From Roseospirillum parvum (GTDB taxonomy: Bacteria > Pseudomonadota > Alphaproteobacteria > Rhodospirillales > Rhodospirillaceae): a stretch of 64,000 bases of DNA. A program made the position numbers and the translations under genes. Of this stretch, positions 41,369-51,661 are shown one piece after another. Under the pieces are notes generated by a model. It worked only from the letters and a program-made list of their open reading frames with translations, did no database searches and was not told the origin of the DNA. Positions within the stretch are counted from its first letter, which is position 1. Each line of letters opens with the position of its first letter. The DNA lies in NCBI RefSeq assembly GCF_900100455.1, contig NZ_FNCV01000005.1, positions 238,447-302,446 on the forward strand, in the 5' to 3' direction.

Positions 41369-42856
41369 TCAGGCCGAGGCGGCCCGTTGTTTTTTCTCGC
41401 GCCGGCGTTGCACCGAGGAGGGCAGGCCGAGGCCCTCGCGGTACTTGGCCACGGTGCGCCGGGCGATGTCGATCCCCTCGGCCTTGAGCAGGGCCACCAG
41501 GGCGTCGTCGGAGAGCACGGCGTCGGCCGGCTCGGCGTCGATCAGCCCCTTGATGCGGTGGCGCACCGCCTCGGCCGAGTGGGCCTCGGCGCCGTTGGTG
41601 GCGGCGATGGCCTGGGTGAAGAAGTACTTCAGCTCGAAGATGCCACGCGGGGTCATCAGGTACTTGTTGCTGGTCACCCGGCTGACCGTGCTTTCGTGCA
41701 GCTCGACGGCGGTGGCGATGTCGCGCAGGGTGAGCGGCTTCAAGTGGCTCACCCCGTGGGCGAAAAAGCCGTCCTGGCGGCGCACCAGCTCGGTCGCCAC
41801 CTTGAGGATGGTGCGGGCCCGCTGGTCGAGCGCCCGGGTCAGCCACTGGGCGGTGGCCAGACGGTCGGCCAGGAAGGCCTTGTCCTCGCGCTTCAGCGAG
41901 CCCGAAACCCGGGCCAGATAGCGGTTGTTGACCAGCACCCGGGGCAGGGTGTCGGGGTTGAGCTCGACCAGCCAGCCGCCGTCCGGGGCCGGGCGCATCA
42001 GCACGTCGGGGATCAGGGTCTGCGCCGGGGCGGCGGCGAAATCGCTGCCCGGCTTGGGGTCGAGGCGGCGGATCTCGGCGATCATCCCGGCCAGATCGTC
42101 CTCGTCGACGCCGCAGATGTCGCGCAGGGCGGAGAGGTCGCGCCGGGCCAGCAGGTCGAGGTTGGCGAGCAGGGCTTCCATCGCCGGGTCGAGGCGGTTC
42201 TTCTCGGCCAGTTGCAGGGCCAGACACTCGGCCAGGTCGGCGGCGAAGACACCCGGCGGGTCGAGCCGCTTGAGGCGGGCCAGCACCGCCGCCACCTGGG
42301 CCGGGTCGGCGCCCAGTTGGGCCGCCAACTGGTCGGCCTCGGCGCGCAGGTAGCCGGCGGCGTCCAGGCCGTCGAGCAGGGCCAGGGCGATCAGCCGCTG
42401 GCCCGGGTCGGCGAACTCCAGGCCGATCTGGCGTTCCAGATGGCGGCGCAGGGTGTCGCCCTCGGCCAGGGTCTCCTCCAGGCTCGGCAACTCGCCGTCG
42501 CCGCCGCGCCCGCTGGCGCCCGGGGCGGCATAGGGGCTGGGCGCGGCCTCGCCCGGCGAGCCTTCGTCGTGGTTGTTGTCGTGCTCCACGTCGACCGGGG
42601 CCTCGCGGCGCGGGGCCAGGCCGTCGAGCACCCCCTGGTCGGCGCCGGGCCGGGTGTCGGTCGGCTCGACGCGGCCGGCGCCATCGTCCGGGCGCCGTTC
42701 GTCGCGTTCGAGAAGGGGGTTTTCGGCCAGCTCCGCCTCGACATAGGCGGTCAGCTCGAGGTTGTTCAGTTGCAGCAGCTTGATGGCCTGCTGCAACTGC
42801 GGCGTCATGACCAGCGACTGGCTCTGGCGGAGTTCCAGGCGGGGAGCAAAGGCCAT
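41369..42856 (-). CDS. rpoN: RNA polymerase sigma-54 factor
   Basis: 495 residues. Region I starts with glutamine- and leucine-rich LRQSQSLVMTPQLQQAIKL and ELAENPLLE; region II is acidic and variable (about 55-120); the core-binding domain follows; the C-terminal DNA-binding part has an HTH and the RpoN box ARRTVAKYRE, which reads the -24 element. It starts 12 bp after lptB, so it is probably the last gene of the LPS-export operon. Confidence 0.97.
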   Translation of the reverse strand: MAFAPRLELRQSQSLVMTPQLQQAIKLLQLNNLELTAYVEAELAENPLLERDERRPDDGAGRVEPTDTRPGADQGVLDGLAPRREAPVDVEHDNNHDEGSPGEAAPSPYAAPGASGRGGDGELPSLEETLAEGDTLRRHLERQIGLEFADPGQRLIALALLDGLDAAGYLRAEADQLAAQLGADPAQVAAVLARLKRLDPPGVFAADLAECLALQLAEKNRLDPAMEALLANLDLLARRDLSALRDICGVDEDDLAGMIAEIRRLDPKPGSDFAAAPAQTLIPDVLMRPAPDGGWLVELNPDTLPRVLVNNRYLARVSGSLKREDKAFLADRLATAQWLTRALDQRARTILKVATELVRRQDGFFAHGVSHLKPLTLRDIATAVELHESTVSRVTSNKYLMTPRGIFELKYFFTQAIAATNGAEAHSAEAVRHRIKGLIDAEPADAVLSDDALVALLKAEGIDIARRTVAKYREGLGLPSSVQRRREKKQRAASA

Positions 42857-42868
42857 GGCGGTCAGGCG

Positions 42869-43756
<888 letters not shown>

Positions 43757-43818
43757 GCCTCGTCTGTCGGGGCCGCCGGCCCTTGGGGGTGGCGGTCGGA
43801 TGGGGGAGTCCGTCGGCC

Positions 43819-44658
43819 CTACTGGCCGTCGGTCGGGGTTTCACTGTCCTGGCCGCGCGGGCTGATCACCGCCCGCACCCGGCCCTGGCCGCCGGCCCCC
43901 TGGGGGGAGCCGTAAAGGGTGCTCACCCCGGTGTTCAGGTCGACCACCGCCAGTTCGCCGGCCACCTGGTCGTCCTGGCGCACGATCTTAACCGAACCTT
44001 CCAGGGTGGCGATACCGGTTTTGGCCTCATAGCGTCCCTTGTTGCCGCGCACCGTTTCGGCGCCGTTGTCGATGACCACGTTGCCGAAGGCCTCGAAGCG
44101 GCTGATCTCCGAGCTGCCGCCCGCCGTCTCGACGAAATGGGCGGTCAGCACGTCGGCGGTGATGGTCCGCCCGTTGCGCACCGCGTGGGCCCGCCCCCGG
44201 GCCACCGCCAGCCGCTTGCGCTCGTAGTACTCCATCGACTGGTGGGCGGTGATCACCTGATCGGGGGTGGTCAGACGCACCGGGTCGCCGTTGAGGACCA
44301 GGGTGGCGGCCGGCACGTCGTAGGTCGCCGAGGCCCCGGTGGCGGTCTCGGTGGGCGAGGCGATGGTGACGTTGCCCTCGGCGTCCAGGCGCTGGATGTC
44401 GGTGCCGCCCCCCTCCTCGGCGTAGTGGGCGATCAAAAGGTCGGCCCGCACCGACACCGTGCCCCGGTTGGCCACCGCGTTGCCCCGGGCGATGAAGCGG
44501 TTGCGGTCGCGCTGCCATTCGATGCCGTCATCGGCCAGCACCTCGACCGGGGAGTCGCCGCGGCGGGCGAAGTCCAGGCCCTGGGCGGCCAGCGGCAGGG
44601 GCGTGGCGAGCAAAAGGACGGCCAGCAGGCCGGTGAGACGAACGGCGACCGGGGGCAT
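43819..44658 (-). CDS. lptA: LPS transport periplasmic protein LptA
   Basis: Periplasmic bridge protein of the Lpt machine, 279 residues. Signal peptide to about residue 25 ([16 protein letters not shown]). The OstA-like beta-jellyroll shows [45 protein letters not shown] and [13 protein letters not shown]. The C-terminal tail after about 250 is Gly/Gln/Arg-rich. Encoded between lptC and lptB. Confidence 0.93.
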   Translation of the reverse strand: MPPVAVRLTGLLAVLLLATPLPLAAQGLDFARRGDSPVEVLADDGIEWQRDRNRFIARGNAVANRGTVSVRADLLIAHYAEEGGGTDIQRLDAEGNVTIASPTETATGASATYDVPAATLVLNGDPVRLTTPDQVITAHQSMEYYERKRLAVARGRAHAVRNGRTITADVLTAHFVETAGGSSEISRFEAFGNVVIDNGAETVRGNKGRYEAKTGIATLEGSVKIVRQDDQVAGELAVVDLNTGVSTLYGSPQGAGGQGRVRAVISPRGQDSETPTDGQ

Positions 44659-44710
44659 GGCGGGGTTCGGGTCCTTGCGCTGTCTTTGGAGACTGTCTTC
44701 GGGGGAGGCT

Positions 44711-45421
44711 TCAGGGGGTTGGGCGGCCGGGACGCAGAACGACGCGGCTTTGGCCCAGGAAGCGGATGCGCGCCCCCTGGTCGATCAGCCTAAAGCCCTC
44801 GGCCCGCACCTCGCCGAACGGCCCGTGGCCGCTCACCCCATGATCCGAGCCGGCGGCGCCGGCGGCGAAATCCACCTCGGCGCGCGGGGTGTGCAACTCG
44901 TAGCCGCCATCGTGGAACAGGTTGACCTGGCCGATCAGGTCCAGCGTCTGTCCCGGCTGGTCGTAGAAGCCGCTGGCCGCCCCCAGCACCAGCCAGGTGC
45001 CGTCCTTCAGGGTGATGTCGGCCTTGGGCGCCTCGAGCTCGATGATCTTCGAGCCCGGGGCGGTTTCGCGGGCGCTGTCGGCGGTCACCGTGAACGGGCG
45101 GTTCTCGGCGTCGATACCGAAATAGCGGGCGTTGATCATGGACAGGGTGCCGACCCGGTCGGTCGACAGCGAGGACACCGACAGGGCGAAGCGGTCGGCC
45201 GTCTCGTTGACCTGCGGCCACAGCAGGATCAGGCCGACCAGGACCAGCGCGGTTGCCGGCAGCATCACCTTCATCAGGGCCACGAAACGCGAGTACAGAC
45301 GCCACGAGGCGCGCCCCAGGCGCCGCTGGTTGGTGGGCGGACGGGCCCCGGGCAGGGGAACCGGCGGCGGGGCGGCGGCGTTTGGCACGGGCGCGGCGGT
45401 CTCCGGGGCGGGGCGGGGCAT
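44711..45421 (-). CDS. lptC: LPS export protein LptC
   Basis: Inner-membrane-anchored partner of LptA in the LPS bridge. 236 residues: a Pro/Ala-rich cytosolic N-terminus (about 1-45), one membrane helix (LPATALVLVGLILLWPQVN, about 52-72), then the periplasmic beta domain (MINARYFGIDAENRPFTVTAD). Start at 45421 has no strong ribosome site. It lies 18 bp after kdsD and 52 bp before lptA. Confidence 0.9.
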   Translation of the reverse strand: MPRPAPETAAPVPNAAAPPPVPLPGARPPTNQRRLGRASWRLYSRFVALMKVMLPATALVLVGLILLWPQVNETADRFALSVSSLSTDRVGTLSMINARYFGIDAENRPFTVTADSARETAPGSKIIELEAPKADITLKDGTWLVLGAASGFYDQPGQTLDLIGQVNLFHDGGYELHTPRAEVDFAAGAAGSDHGVSGHGPFGEVRAEGFRLIDQGARIRFLGQSRVVLRPGRPTP

Positions 45422-45439
45422 GGCGGGCTCTTTAAGGGC

Positions 45440-46459
45440 TCAGCCGAGGCCGGCGCGCAGCAGGTCGTGGATGTGCAGGATGCCGGCCGGCGGGCTGTCC
45501 GCATCGGCGCCGTCGGCGTGCACGAACAGGCTGGTGATGGCCAGATCGTTCATCACCTTCAGGGCTTCGCTGGCCAGGGCGCTTTCGCGGATGGTCTTGG
45601 GGCGCGGGCTCATCACCTCGCCGACGCTCTTGGCCAGCAGCTCGGGGCTCATGTGACGCCTGAGGTCGCCATCGGTGACGATGCCGAGCAGCCGGCCATC
45701 GGGTCCCTTCACCCCGACACAGCCCAGGCTGGCCCGGGTCATCACCAGCAGCGCCTCGCGCATCGGGGTGTCGCGGCCGACCAGGGGCATGGCCGGGCCG
45801 CCGTGCATCAGGTCGCGGACCAGCAGCAGCCGGCGGCCCAACTGGCCGCCCGGGTGGAAGCCCTGGAAATCGGCCGCCGTGAAGCCGCGCCGTTCGAGCA
45901 GGGCAACGGCCAGGGCATCGCCCAGGGCCATCATCAGGGTGGTCGAGGTGGTCGGGGCCAGACCGTGCGGGCAGGCCTCGGTGACCGGGGGCAGGGCGAG
46001 CACCACCTCGGCGGTGCGGGCCAGGGTGCTGTCGGGGCGCCCGGTCAGGGCGATCAGGCCGATGCCGTGGCGCCGGGTGTAGCCCAGCAGGTCGGCCAGC
46101 TCGGCCGTTTCCCCGGAATTGCTCAGGCCGATCACCACGTCATCGCGGGTGATCATGCCCAGGTCGCCGTGACTCGCCTCGGCCGGGTGGACGAAAAACG
46201 CCGGGCTGCCGGTGGAGGCCAGGGTGGCGGCGATCTTGCGCCCGACGTGGCCGCTCTTGCCCATGCCGGAGACCACCGCCCGGCCGGCCGCCCGGTCGAT
46301 CAGGTCCACCGCGGCGACGAACGACGGGCCGAGGCTGTCGGCCAGGGCGCCCAGCGCCGTCGCCTCGGTGGCCAGGACCCGGCGCGCGGTGGCCACTTCG
46401 GGGGCGGCGTCCGAGGGGCTGGGCGGGTTGGCCAGGGGGCGGGGCGCGGAGGGCTGCAC
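45440..46459 (-). CDS. kdsD: D-arabinose 5-phosphate isomerase
   Basis: Interconverts ribulose 5-phosphate and arabinose 5-phosphate, the substrate of KdsA. The GTG at 46459 is chosen because AGGAG lies seven bases upstream; it gives 339 residues, near the family norm, whereas upstream ATGs lack a ribosome site. SIS domain (about 45-180): VVSGMGKSGHVGRKIAAT, GDLGMITRDD and LSNSGETAEL. Two C-terminal CBS domains follow (LGCVGVKGPDGRLLGIVTDG, and ITSLFVHADG to the end). It opens the LPS operon. kdsC, often next to it, is absent. Confidence 0.94.
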   Translation of the reverse strand: MQPSAPRPLANPPSPSDAAPEVATARRVLATEATALGALADSLGPSFVAAVDLIDRAAGRAVVSGMGKSGHVGRKIAATLASTGSPAFFVHPAEASHGDLGMITRDDVVIGLSNSGETAELADLLGYTRRHGIGLIALTGRPDSTLARTAEVVLALPPVTEACPHGLAPTTSTTLMMALGDALAVALLERRGFTAADFQGFHPGGQLGRRLLLVRDLMHGGPAMPLVGRDTPMREALLVMTRASLGCVGVKGPDGRLLGIVTDGDLRRHMSPELLAKSVGEVMSPRPKTIRESALASEALKVMNDLAITSLFVHADGADADSPPAGILHIHDLLRAGLG

Positions 46460-46634
46460 GAAAGGGCTCCTGAAACGGCATGGCGGGCCGGCCGGTGGGG
46501 CGGCCAGCGCGGAACATCCTGACGGGTGGGCATATAGGGGCATTGGGGGCCGCCGGTCACCCCCGACGGCGGTCGGCCGATTATGGCCGCAAAGAGCCGG
46601 GCGGGTCAATCGAGGCGCCGGTTCGGCCACGGCG

Positions 46635-46686
46635 GGCGGGCGGGCGGCGGCAGGCGGGTGGGCGGGCGGGCGGCGGCAGGCGGGCC
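46635..46686. repeat. G-rich 26-bp direct repeat
   Basis: Two adjacent 26-bp copies (46635-46660 and 46661-46686) that differ only in the last two bases. Each carries GGGCGGGCGG runs, so the plus strand could fold into G-quadruplexes. The array ends 7 bp before the stop codon side of the SpmA-SpmB fusion gene, that is, in its 3' non-coding region, between it and kdsD. Confidence 0.8.
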
Positions 46687-46693
46687 GGCGGCC

Positions 46694-48007
46694 TCAGCCG
46701 TAGAGGAACGAGCAGGCCGCCACCGCCCCGGCGATGCCGGCGGCGTCGGCCAGCAGGGCGGCGGTCAGGGCGTGGCGCACCCGGCGCACCCCGGCCGCCC
46801 CGAAGTAGACCGCCAGCACGTAGAAGGTGGTCTCGGTCGAGCCCTGAAGGGTGCTGACCAGATAGCCCACGTAGCTGTCCGGGCCGATCGCCGGGTCGTT
46901 GATGGTGGCGGCGACGATGCCGTAGGCTCCGGAGCCCGACAGCGGCCTGAGCAGGGCCATGGGCAGGGCGTCGGCGGGCAGGCCGATGAAGCGCGTCACC
47001 TCGCCCAGCGGGGTGATCAAAAGGTCCATCGCCCCGCTGGCCCGGAACATGGCCACGGCAACCAGGATGGCGACCAGATAGGGGATGATCTTGAGGGCCA
47101 CCTGGAAGCCGTCGCGCGCCCCCTCGACCAGCACTTCGTAGACCCTGACCCCCTTGAGCGCCCCGAAGCCCAGCAACAGGACGATCAGCCCGGGGATGAT
47201 CCACGGCGCCACCACGGCGCCCTGCCAGATGGTCAGCGGGATCAGGGCGATGATCGAGGTCAGCACCAGGATCGACACCCAGGTCGGGTAGCCCTGACTG
47301 GCGTCGGTGCCCAGGTCGGGCAGGTCGGGAGCGGCGCCGGGGCTGGCCGGATTGCTGTCCGGTGCCTCTGATGGCGGCGTGGGGGGTGGCGAAGAAAAAC
47401 GATTTTGCAGAAGCTTGGCGGACAAAATTGCCACCGTGGTTGAGCATAGCGTGGCAACCAGGGTGGTCGGCACGATGCCTGCCGGGTCGCTTGAGCCGGC
47501 GGCCGCGCGCAGGGCGATGATGCCGGTCGGCAGCAGGGTCACGCTCGAGGTGTTGATGGCCAGGAACAGGGCCATGGCGTTGCTCGCCGTGCCCTTGTGC
47601 GGGTTCAACTCGTCCAGCGCCTGCATGGCGCGGATGCCGAACGGCGTCGCCGCGTTGCCCAGGCCCAGGGCGTTGGCCGACATGTTGAGGATCATCGCCC
47701 CCATGGCCGGATGGTCGGGCGGCACGTCGGGGAACAGGCGCACCATCAGCGGACGCAGCAGGCGGGCGATGATGATCAAAAGGCCGCCGCGCTCGGCCAC
47801 CTTCATCAGGCCAAGGAACAGGGCCATCACCCCGACCAGGCCGATGGCCAGGGTGACGGCGCCGCCGGCCGCCTCGATCACCGCCTGGCCGAGGGCGGCC
47901 ATGGGGGTCAGGGCGTCCGGGGTGCCGGGGGGCGGGGTAAAGGTGATTTGGCGGACCGCGGCGACCGCGAAGGCGATCAGGACGAGGCCCAGAAAGATGA
48001 CGTTCAA
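46694..48007 (-). CDS. SpmA-SpmB fusion (nucleoside-recognition domain membrane protein)
   Basis: 437-residue membrane protein in two halves. The N-terminal half resembles SpmA (MILNMSANALGLGNAATPFGI, then NTSSVTLLPTGIIALRAAAG) and the C-terminal half SpmB (LSGSGAYGIVAATINDPAIGPD, then QGSTETTFYVLAVYFGAAGVR). They are joined by a Ser/Pro/Ala linker at about 205-245. In Bacillus the two separate proteins take part in spore core dehydration; in Gram-negatives the role is unknown. The start is a TTG at 48007 with AGGGG upstream. Gate-domain signatures are seen in both halves. Confidence 0.88.
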   Translation of the reverse strand: MNVIFLGLVLIAFAVAAVRQITFTPPPGTPDALTPMAALGQAVIEAAGGAVTLAIGLVGVMALFLGLMKVAERGGLLIIIARLLRPLMVRLFPDVPPDHPAMGAMILNMSANALGLGNAATPFGIRAMQALDELNPHKGTASNAMALFLAINTSSVTLLPTGIIALRAAAGSSDPAGIVPTTLVATLCSTTVAILSAKLLQNRFSSPPPTPPSEAPDSNPASPGAAPDLPDLGTDASQGYPTWVSILVLTSIIALIPLTIWQGAVVAPWIIPGLIVLLLGFGALKGVRVYEVLVEGARDGFQVALKIIPYLVAILVAVAMFRASGAMDLLITPLGEVTRFIGLPADALPMALLRPLSGSGAYGIVAATINDPAIGPDSYVGYLVSTLQGSTETTFYVLAVYFGAAGVRRVRHALTAALLADAAGIAGAVAACSFLYG

Positions 48008-48022
48008 GGCGGCCCCTGGGGG

Positions 48023-49042
48023 CTAGATGTCGACTGGCCCGGGCTGGGCCGGGCGGTCGACCATGTGCACCACCTGCACCGGCTGGCCGACCTGCCGGCC
48101 GTTGACGGTGCGCCACTGCACGATCATCGGGGCCGGGGCCTGACCGGGGGCGGTCTCGCCGCGACCGCTGGCGATGATCTCGCGGCGGGGGGGCGGGGCG
48201 GCGAATTCCGGCTTGGGCTGGGGCAGCACGGCCACCTTGACCCGGGCCGGGCCGATGCCCTCCGGCTTGGGTCGGGGCAGCACCGGGGCCTCCATCAGGG
48301 CCGTTTCGACCAGCCCCGGCTTGGGTTCGGGCAGCACCGGGGCGGCGACGGCGGGGTGGGCCGGCCCGGCCGCCGGGGCGATGGCGGCCAGTTGCTCGGG
48401 GCTGTCGGTGGTGTTGCCGGTGGCGCTGTCGGTGGCGGCGCCGGCGCCGGCGTCAATCTCGGTGCCGGCCGGCGGCGCGGCCAACTCGGCCACCTGGACC
48501 GGGGCCAGCGGGGCGCTGCCCGGCAAGGCATAGGCCGGGGCGGGCAGGGCGGCCAGGGCGACCGCCTCGCGCTCGGCCCGATCCAGGGCCCGGGCCAGGG
48601 TCGGCACGCTGGGGAAGGGGGCGCCGGCAACCTGGGTCCACGGCCCTTCGCCGACCGCCGCCACCTGGATCTCGCGGCGGTCGAACAGACCGACCAGGCC
48701 CCGGAAATCATCGTCGGTGACGTAGGCCCCGGGCTGCTCGCAGACATCGCGGTCGGCCGACAGCATGCCTTCCAGCAGGCGGCAATCCTGGTCGAGGGCC
48801 AGCGAGGCGACATGCTCGTTGGTGCTGCGGCCGGTCAGCACGGTGGAGGTGACCGAGGCCCCGGTCATCAGGTCGGCCACCGTCAGGGCGCCGACGATGG
48901 GGGCGGCGCAGCCCGAGGCCAGCAGACCGGCCCCCAGCACCACACCGACCACCAGGGCCGGGCGGCGGGCCACCAGGGCCGGGCGGCGGGCCGGGTCGTT
49001 GTTCCGGCGGCTCGGCGGCGTGGTCCCCTGGCGTGTGGTCAT
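48023..49042 (-). CDS. Proline-rich putative lipoprotein
   Basis: 339 residues. A membrane segment ends in a lipobox LLASGC (about residue 45), preceded by an unusually long basic leader holding a near-duplicate (RRPALVA, RRPALVV). The region after the lipobox (GALTVADLMTGASVTSTVLTGRSTNEHVASLALDQDC) is the likely folded part. The second half is low-complexity with three VLPxPKP repeats and ends near QWRTVNGRQVGQPVQVVHMV. AAGGGGGAC lies before the ATG. Possibly an envelope-spanning or cell-wall-associated lipoprotein; function unknown. It precedes the SpmA-SpmB fusion gene by 15 bp. Confidence 0.75.
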   Translation of the reverse strand: MTTRQGTTPPSRRNNDPARRPALVARRPALVVGVVLGAGLLASGCAAPIVGALTVADLMTGASVTSTVLTGRSTNEHVASLALDQDCRLLEGMLSADRDVCEQPGAYVTDDDFRGLVGLFDRREIQVAAVGEGPWTQVAGAPFPSVPTLARALDRAEREAVALAALPAPAYALPGSAPLAPVQVAELAAPPAGTEIDAGAGAATDSATGNTTDSPEQLAAIAPAAGPAHPAVAAPVLPEPKPGLVETALMEAPVLPRPKPEGIGPARVKVAVLPQPKPEFAAPPPRREIIASGRGETAPGQAPAPMIVQWRTVNGRQVGQPVQVVHMVDRPAQPGPVDI

Positions 49043-49358
49043 CTTGTCCCCCTTGGAAATCTCGGGCCGGCCCTTTGGGCGGCCGTGCCGGCAGTGCGTC
49101 GTGAGGCGGTGGGCGGTGGTGTTTCCTGGACCCGGCTTTAATGCGTTGTGCCGAGTCTCGTTGCTTTCCGTCCCGGGTCTCGCAAGCTGTCAAGCTGGTC
49201 AAAAGAAAGGGGAGATCGGGCGCCCCGTCAACAGCCGATTTGACCCCTGGTGCGCCCGGTCACAGGGCATCGCGCGCGGGCCGGCGCGGGAGCGATCATG
49301 GGGGCGGTCGGGGAACCCAACTATCGCAATCGGTTGTGGGGTGCTTGTTGAAAGGGCT
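49043..49358. other. Intergenic region between phnN and the lipoprotein gene
   Basis: 316 bp, less GC-rich than the flanks. I see no gene, RNA or clear terminator; the part near 49043-49150 probably holds the promoter of the lipoprotein/SpmAB transcript on the minus strand. Confidence 0.4.
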
Positions 49359-49967
49359 CTAAACCTTGTTCATGCGCTGCATGAGGTGTGAAAAAAAAGC
49401 GTCGGCGGCCCGGTCCAGGGGGCCGGAGTTGTCGATCTCGACCCGCCCCGGGTGGTCGACGGCGAAGGCGTCGGCCCGGGCGAGGCGCTCGGCGATCTCT
49501 TCGGCCGTCTCGCGGCCCCGGGTCAGCAGGCGCCGTTTGAGCTCCGCCGGGGCGACCCGGACGACCACCAGCATGAGATCAGGGAAGCGCCCGAGGGCCG
49601 CCGCGAGGTGGCCGCGCGAGCCGTTGACCACCACCCACAGGCCGCCGGCCAGCCAGCTTTCCACCTCCACCCCGACGCCGTAAGACAGGCCATGGCTCTG
49701 CCAGTCCAGGCAGAAGGCGCCGGCGGCGCGGCGGCGCGCGAAGTCGGCCGGGCTGAGGGCGACGTGGGCCTCGCCGCCGGCCCCGGCCGGGCGGGTGATG
49801 TAGCGGTGGGCGATGGTGATCGGCGGCGCCTTTTCGCCGGAGGTTTCCAGCCGCCCGGCCAGGGCGCCGAGCAGGCTGTCCTTGCCGGCCCCGGACGGGC
49901 CGACCACGTAAACCAGTCGGCCTGGGGTCCGTCGTCCGGTGTCGCGGGGGGAGGGGGTGTCGGGCAT
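49359..49967 (-). CDS. phnN: Ribose 1,5-bisphosphate phosphokinase (PhnN)
   Basis: Guanylate-kinase-like enzyme of 202 residues that makes PRPP from ribose 1,5-bisphosphate at the end of the C-P lyase pathway. P-loop [14 protein letters not shown] (about 19-32), [14 protein letters not shown], the SHGLSYGV segment and VVVNGSRG are PhnN-like. The ATG at 49967 is chosen by family length; its ribosome site is weak. No other phn gene is in the window apart from the acyltransferase on the opposite strand. Short guanylate-kinase paralogues are the alternative. Confidence 0.88.
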   Translation of the reverse strand: MPDTPSPRDTGRRTPGRLVYVVGPSGAGKDSLLGALAGRLETSGEKAPPITIAHRYITRPAGAGGEAHVALSPADFARRRAAGAFCLDWQSHGLSYGVGVEVESWLAGGLWVVVNGSRGHLAAALGRFPDLMLVVVRVAPAELKRRLLTRGRETAEEIAERLARADAFAVDHPGRVEIDNSGPLDRAADAFFSHLMQRMNKV

Positions 49968-50148
49968 GATCGTCTGGGCTCCACTGCACGCTGGCCCCTT
50001 GGTTGGGGCGGTCGGGGGCGCCGGGCAAGGGCGGCGAGGCACCGTCACCGAACTTTCACGCCGCCCGGTCGGCGCCTTTTGCTGGCCTTCGGGCGGGGGC
50101 TCTGGCATCCCTCGGGGAACCATTGTCCGCCGCCGGGAGTTCCCTCCG

Positions 50149-50766
50149 TTGAAGATCCTTTCGCCTGATGGCCCGACCGTCGACCCCAGCGCCCGGGTCA
50201 GCGACTGCCGCCTTGGCCGCTTCACCGAGGTCGGCCCCCGGGCCCGCCTGACCGAGGTCACCCTGGGCGACTACAGCTACGTGGTCGAGGACGCCGAGAT
50301 CACCTACACCACCATCGGCCGCTTCGCCAACATCGCCGCCCAGGTGCGCATCAACCCGGGCAACCACCCCATGGAACGGGCCTCGCAGCACCATTTCCAG
50401 TACCGCAGCGAAATGTACGGCCTGGGGCCGGACGACGCGGCGTTTTTCGAGTGGCGGCGGAGCTTCTGGACCGAGATCGGGCATGACACCTGGATCGGCC
50501 ATGGGGCGGTGATCCTGCCCGGGGTGAGCGTCGGCCTGGGGGCGGTGGTCGGGGCCGGGGCGATCGTCACCAGGCCGGTGCCCGACTACGCCATCGTGGT
50601 CGGCAACCCGGCCCGGGTGCTGCGCCCGCGCTTCCCCGAGCACATCCAGGCGGCCTTGAAGCGCATCGCCTGGTGGGACTGGTCCCATGAGCACCTGAAA
50701 CAGCGCCTGGGCGATTTCCGCACCCTGTCGGTGGACGCCTTCTGCCGCAAGTACGATCCCCTCTGA
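50149..50766 (+). CDS. Left-handed beta-helix acyltransferase (phosphonate-associated type)
   Basis: 205 residues with hexapeptide repeats ([19 protein letters not shown], then [17 protein letters not shown] and [22 protein letters not shown]). The region [20 protein letters not shown] is typical of the acetyltransferases found in phosphonate-utilisation clusters. The best start is a TTG at 50149 with GGGAG upstream. It is divergent from phnN, which supports a phosphonate-related role, though no C-P lyase gene is visible. The TauE-like transporter gene follows after 12 bp. Confidence 0.85.
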   Translation: MKILSPDGPTVDPSARVSDCRLGRFTEVGPRARLTEVTLGDYSYVVEDAEITYTTIGRFANIAAQVRINPGNHPMERASQHHFQYRSEMYGLGPDDAAFFEWRRSFWTEIGHDTWIGHGAVILPGVSVGLGAVVGAGAIVTRPVPDYAIVVGNPARVLRPRFPEHIQAALKRIAWWDWSHEHLKQRLGDFRTLSVDAFCRKYDPL

Positions 50767-50778
50767 GCGGGCCGGGCG

Positions 50779-51531
50779 ATGGATTTGCCGCTTGATCCCG
50801 CCGCCCTGGCCGGGCTTGGTCTGGTCTTTCTGCTCGCCGGAACGGTGAAGGGGGTGTTCGGCTTCGGCCTGCCGCTGGTCGGGGTGGGGTTGTCGGCGCT
50901 GTTCCTGCCGGCCGATCTGGTGATCGCCCTGAACGCCGTGCCGCCGCTCATCTCCAACCTGTGGCAGGCGCGCAGCGGCGGCCACCTGGGGGCGAACCTG
51001 CGCCGTCTGTGGCCGGCCCTGGTGGTGCTGCCGCCGGCCACCTGGCTGGGCGCCGGCTGGGCGGCCGATCTCGACCCGGACCTGCTGTACGGCGTGCTGG
51101 GGGTGATCGTGCTGGCCGTGCTCGGCCTGGGCGGGCTGGCCCCGGGACGTACTCTCCCGCCGCGTCTCGCCACCCCGGGCGGAGTGCTGGCCGGGCTGGC
51201 CGGCGGCCTGCTGGGCGGCCTGTCGACCATCAACGGGCCGCCGATCATCCTCTACCTGCTGGCCCTGGGGTTGGAGCGGGCGCTGTTCGTCTCCGCCCTC
51301 GGGCTGTTCTTCCTGGTCAGTTCGGCCAGCATCATCGTCGCCTATGGCGGGGTCGGGCTGCTCGATCTCGAGACCGGGCTGCTCTCCCTGGCCCTGACCG
51401 GGCCGGTGCTGGTTGGCATGGTCCTCGGCCAGCGACTGGGGCGGCGGCTGGAGCCGCGACGCTTCCAGGGCGGGGTGAAGCTGCTGCTGGGCCTGCTGGC
51501 GCTGAACATGATCCGCAAGGCGCTCTTCTGA
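50779..51531 (+). CDS. TauE/SafE-family transporter
   Basis: 250-residue inner-membrane protein with about eight helices. The family's two half-repeats are visible: GTVKGVFGFGLPLVGVGLSA near the start and GGLLGGLSTINGPPIILYLL in the middle. Members export or import sulfoacetate, sulfite and other organosulfur or anionic compounds. It follows the acyltransferase on the same strand, so an anionic C-P or C-S substrate is a reasonable inference. Substrate unknown. Confidence 0.87.
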   Translation: MDLPLDPAALAGLGLVFLLAGTVKGVFGFGLPLVGVGLSALFLPADLVIALNAVPPLISNLWQARSGGHLGANLRRLWPALVVLPPATWLGAGWAADLDPDLLYGVLGVIVLAVLGLGGLAPGRTLPPRLATPGGVLAGLAGGLLGGLSTINGPPIILYLLALGLERALFVSALGLFFLVSSASIIVAYGGVGLLDLETGLLSLALTGPVLVGMVLGQRLGRRLEPRRFQGGVKLLLGLLALNMIRKALF

Positions 51532-51661
51532 GAGCGGTGGCCGATGGGCGAAATGTATTGGTGGTCGAAGTAAAGTTTCATCAAAGTATCGATTTTGAAT
51601 TCTTCGTCAGGATGTGTGGTTTCCCGTTGTCCCTGATCTTGGATTTTTGGGGGCGGCCGGT

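Noticed and set aside
49939..50148. Longer N-terminus of the hexapeptide acyltransferase from an ATG at 49939
   Set aside because: The extra 70 residues overlap the phnN start region and have no beta-helix pattern; the TTG at 50149 with a GGGAG site fits better.
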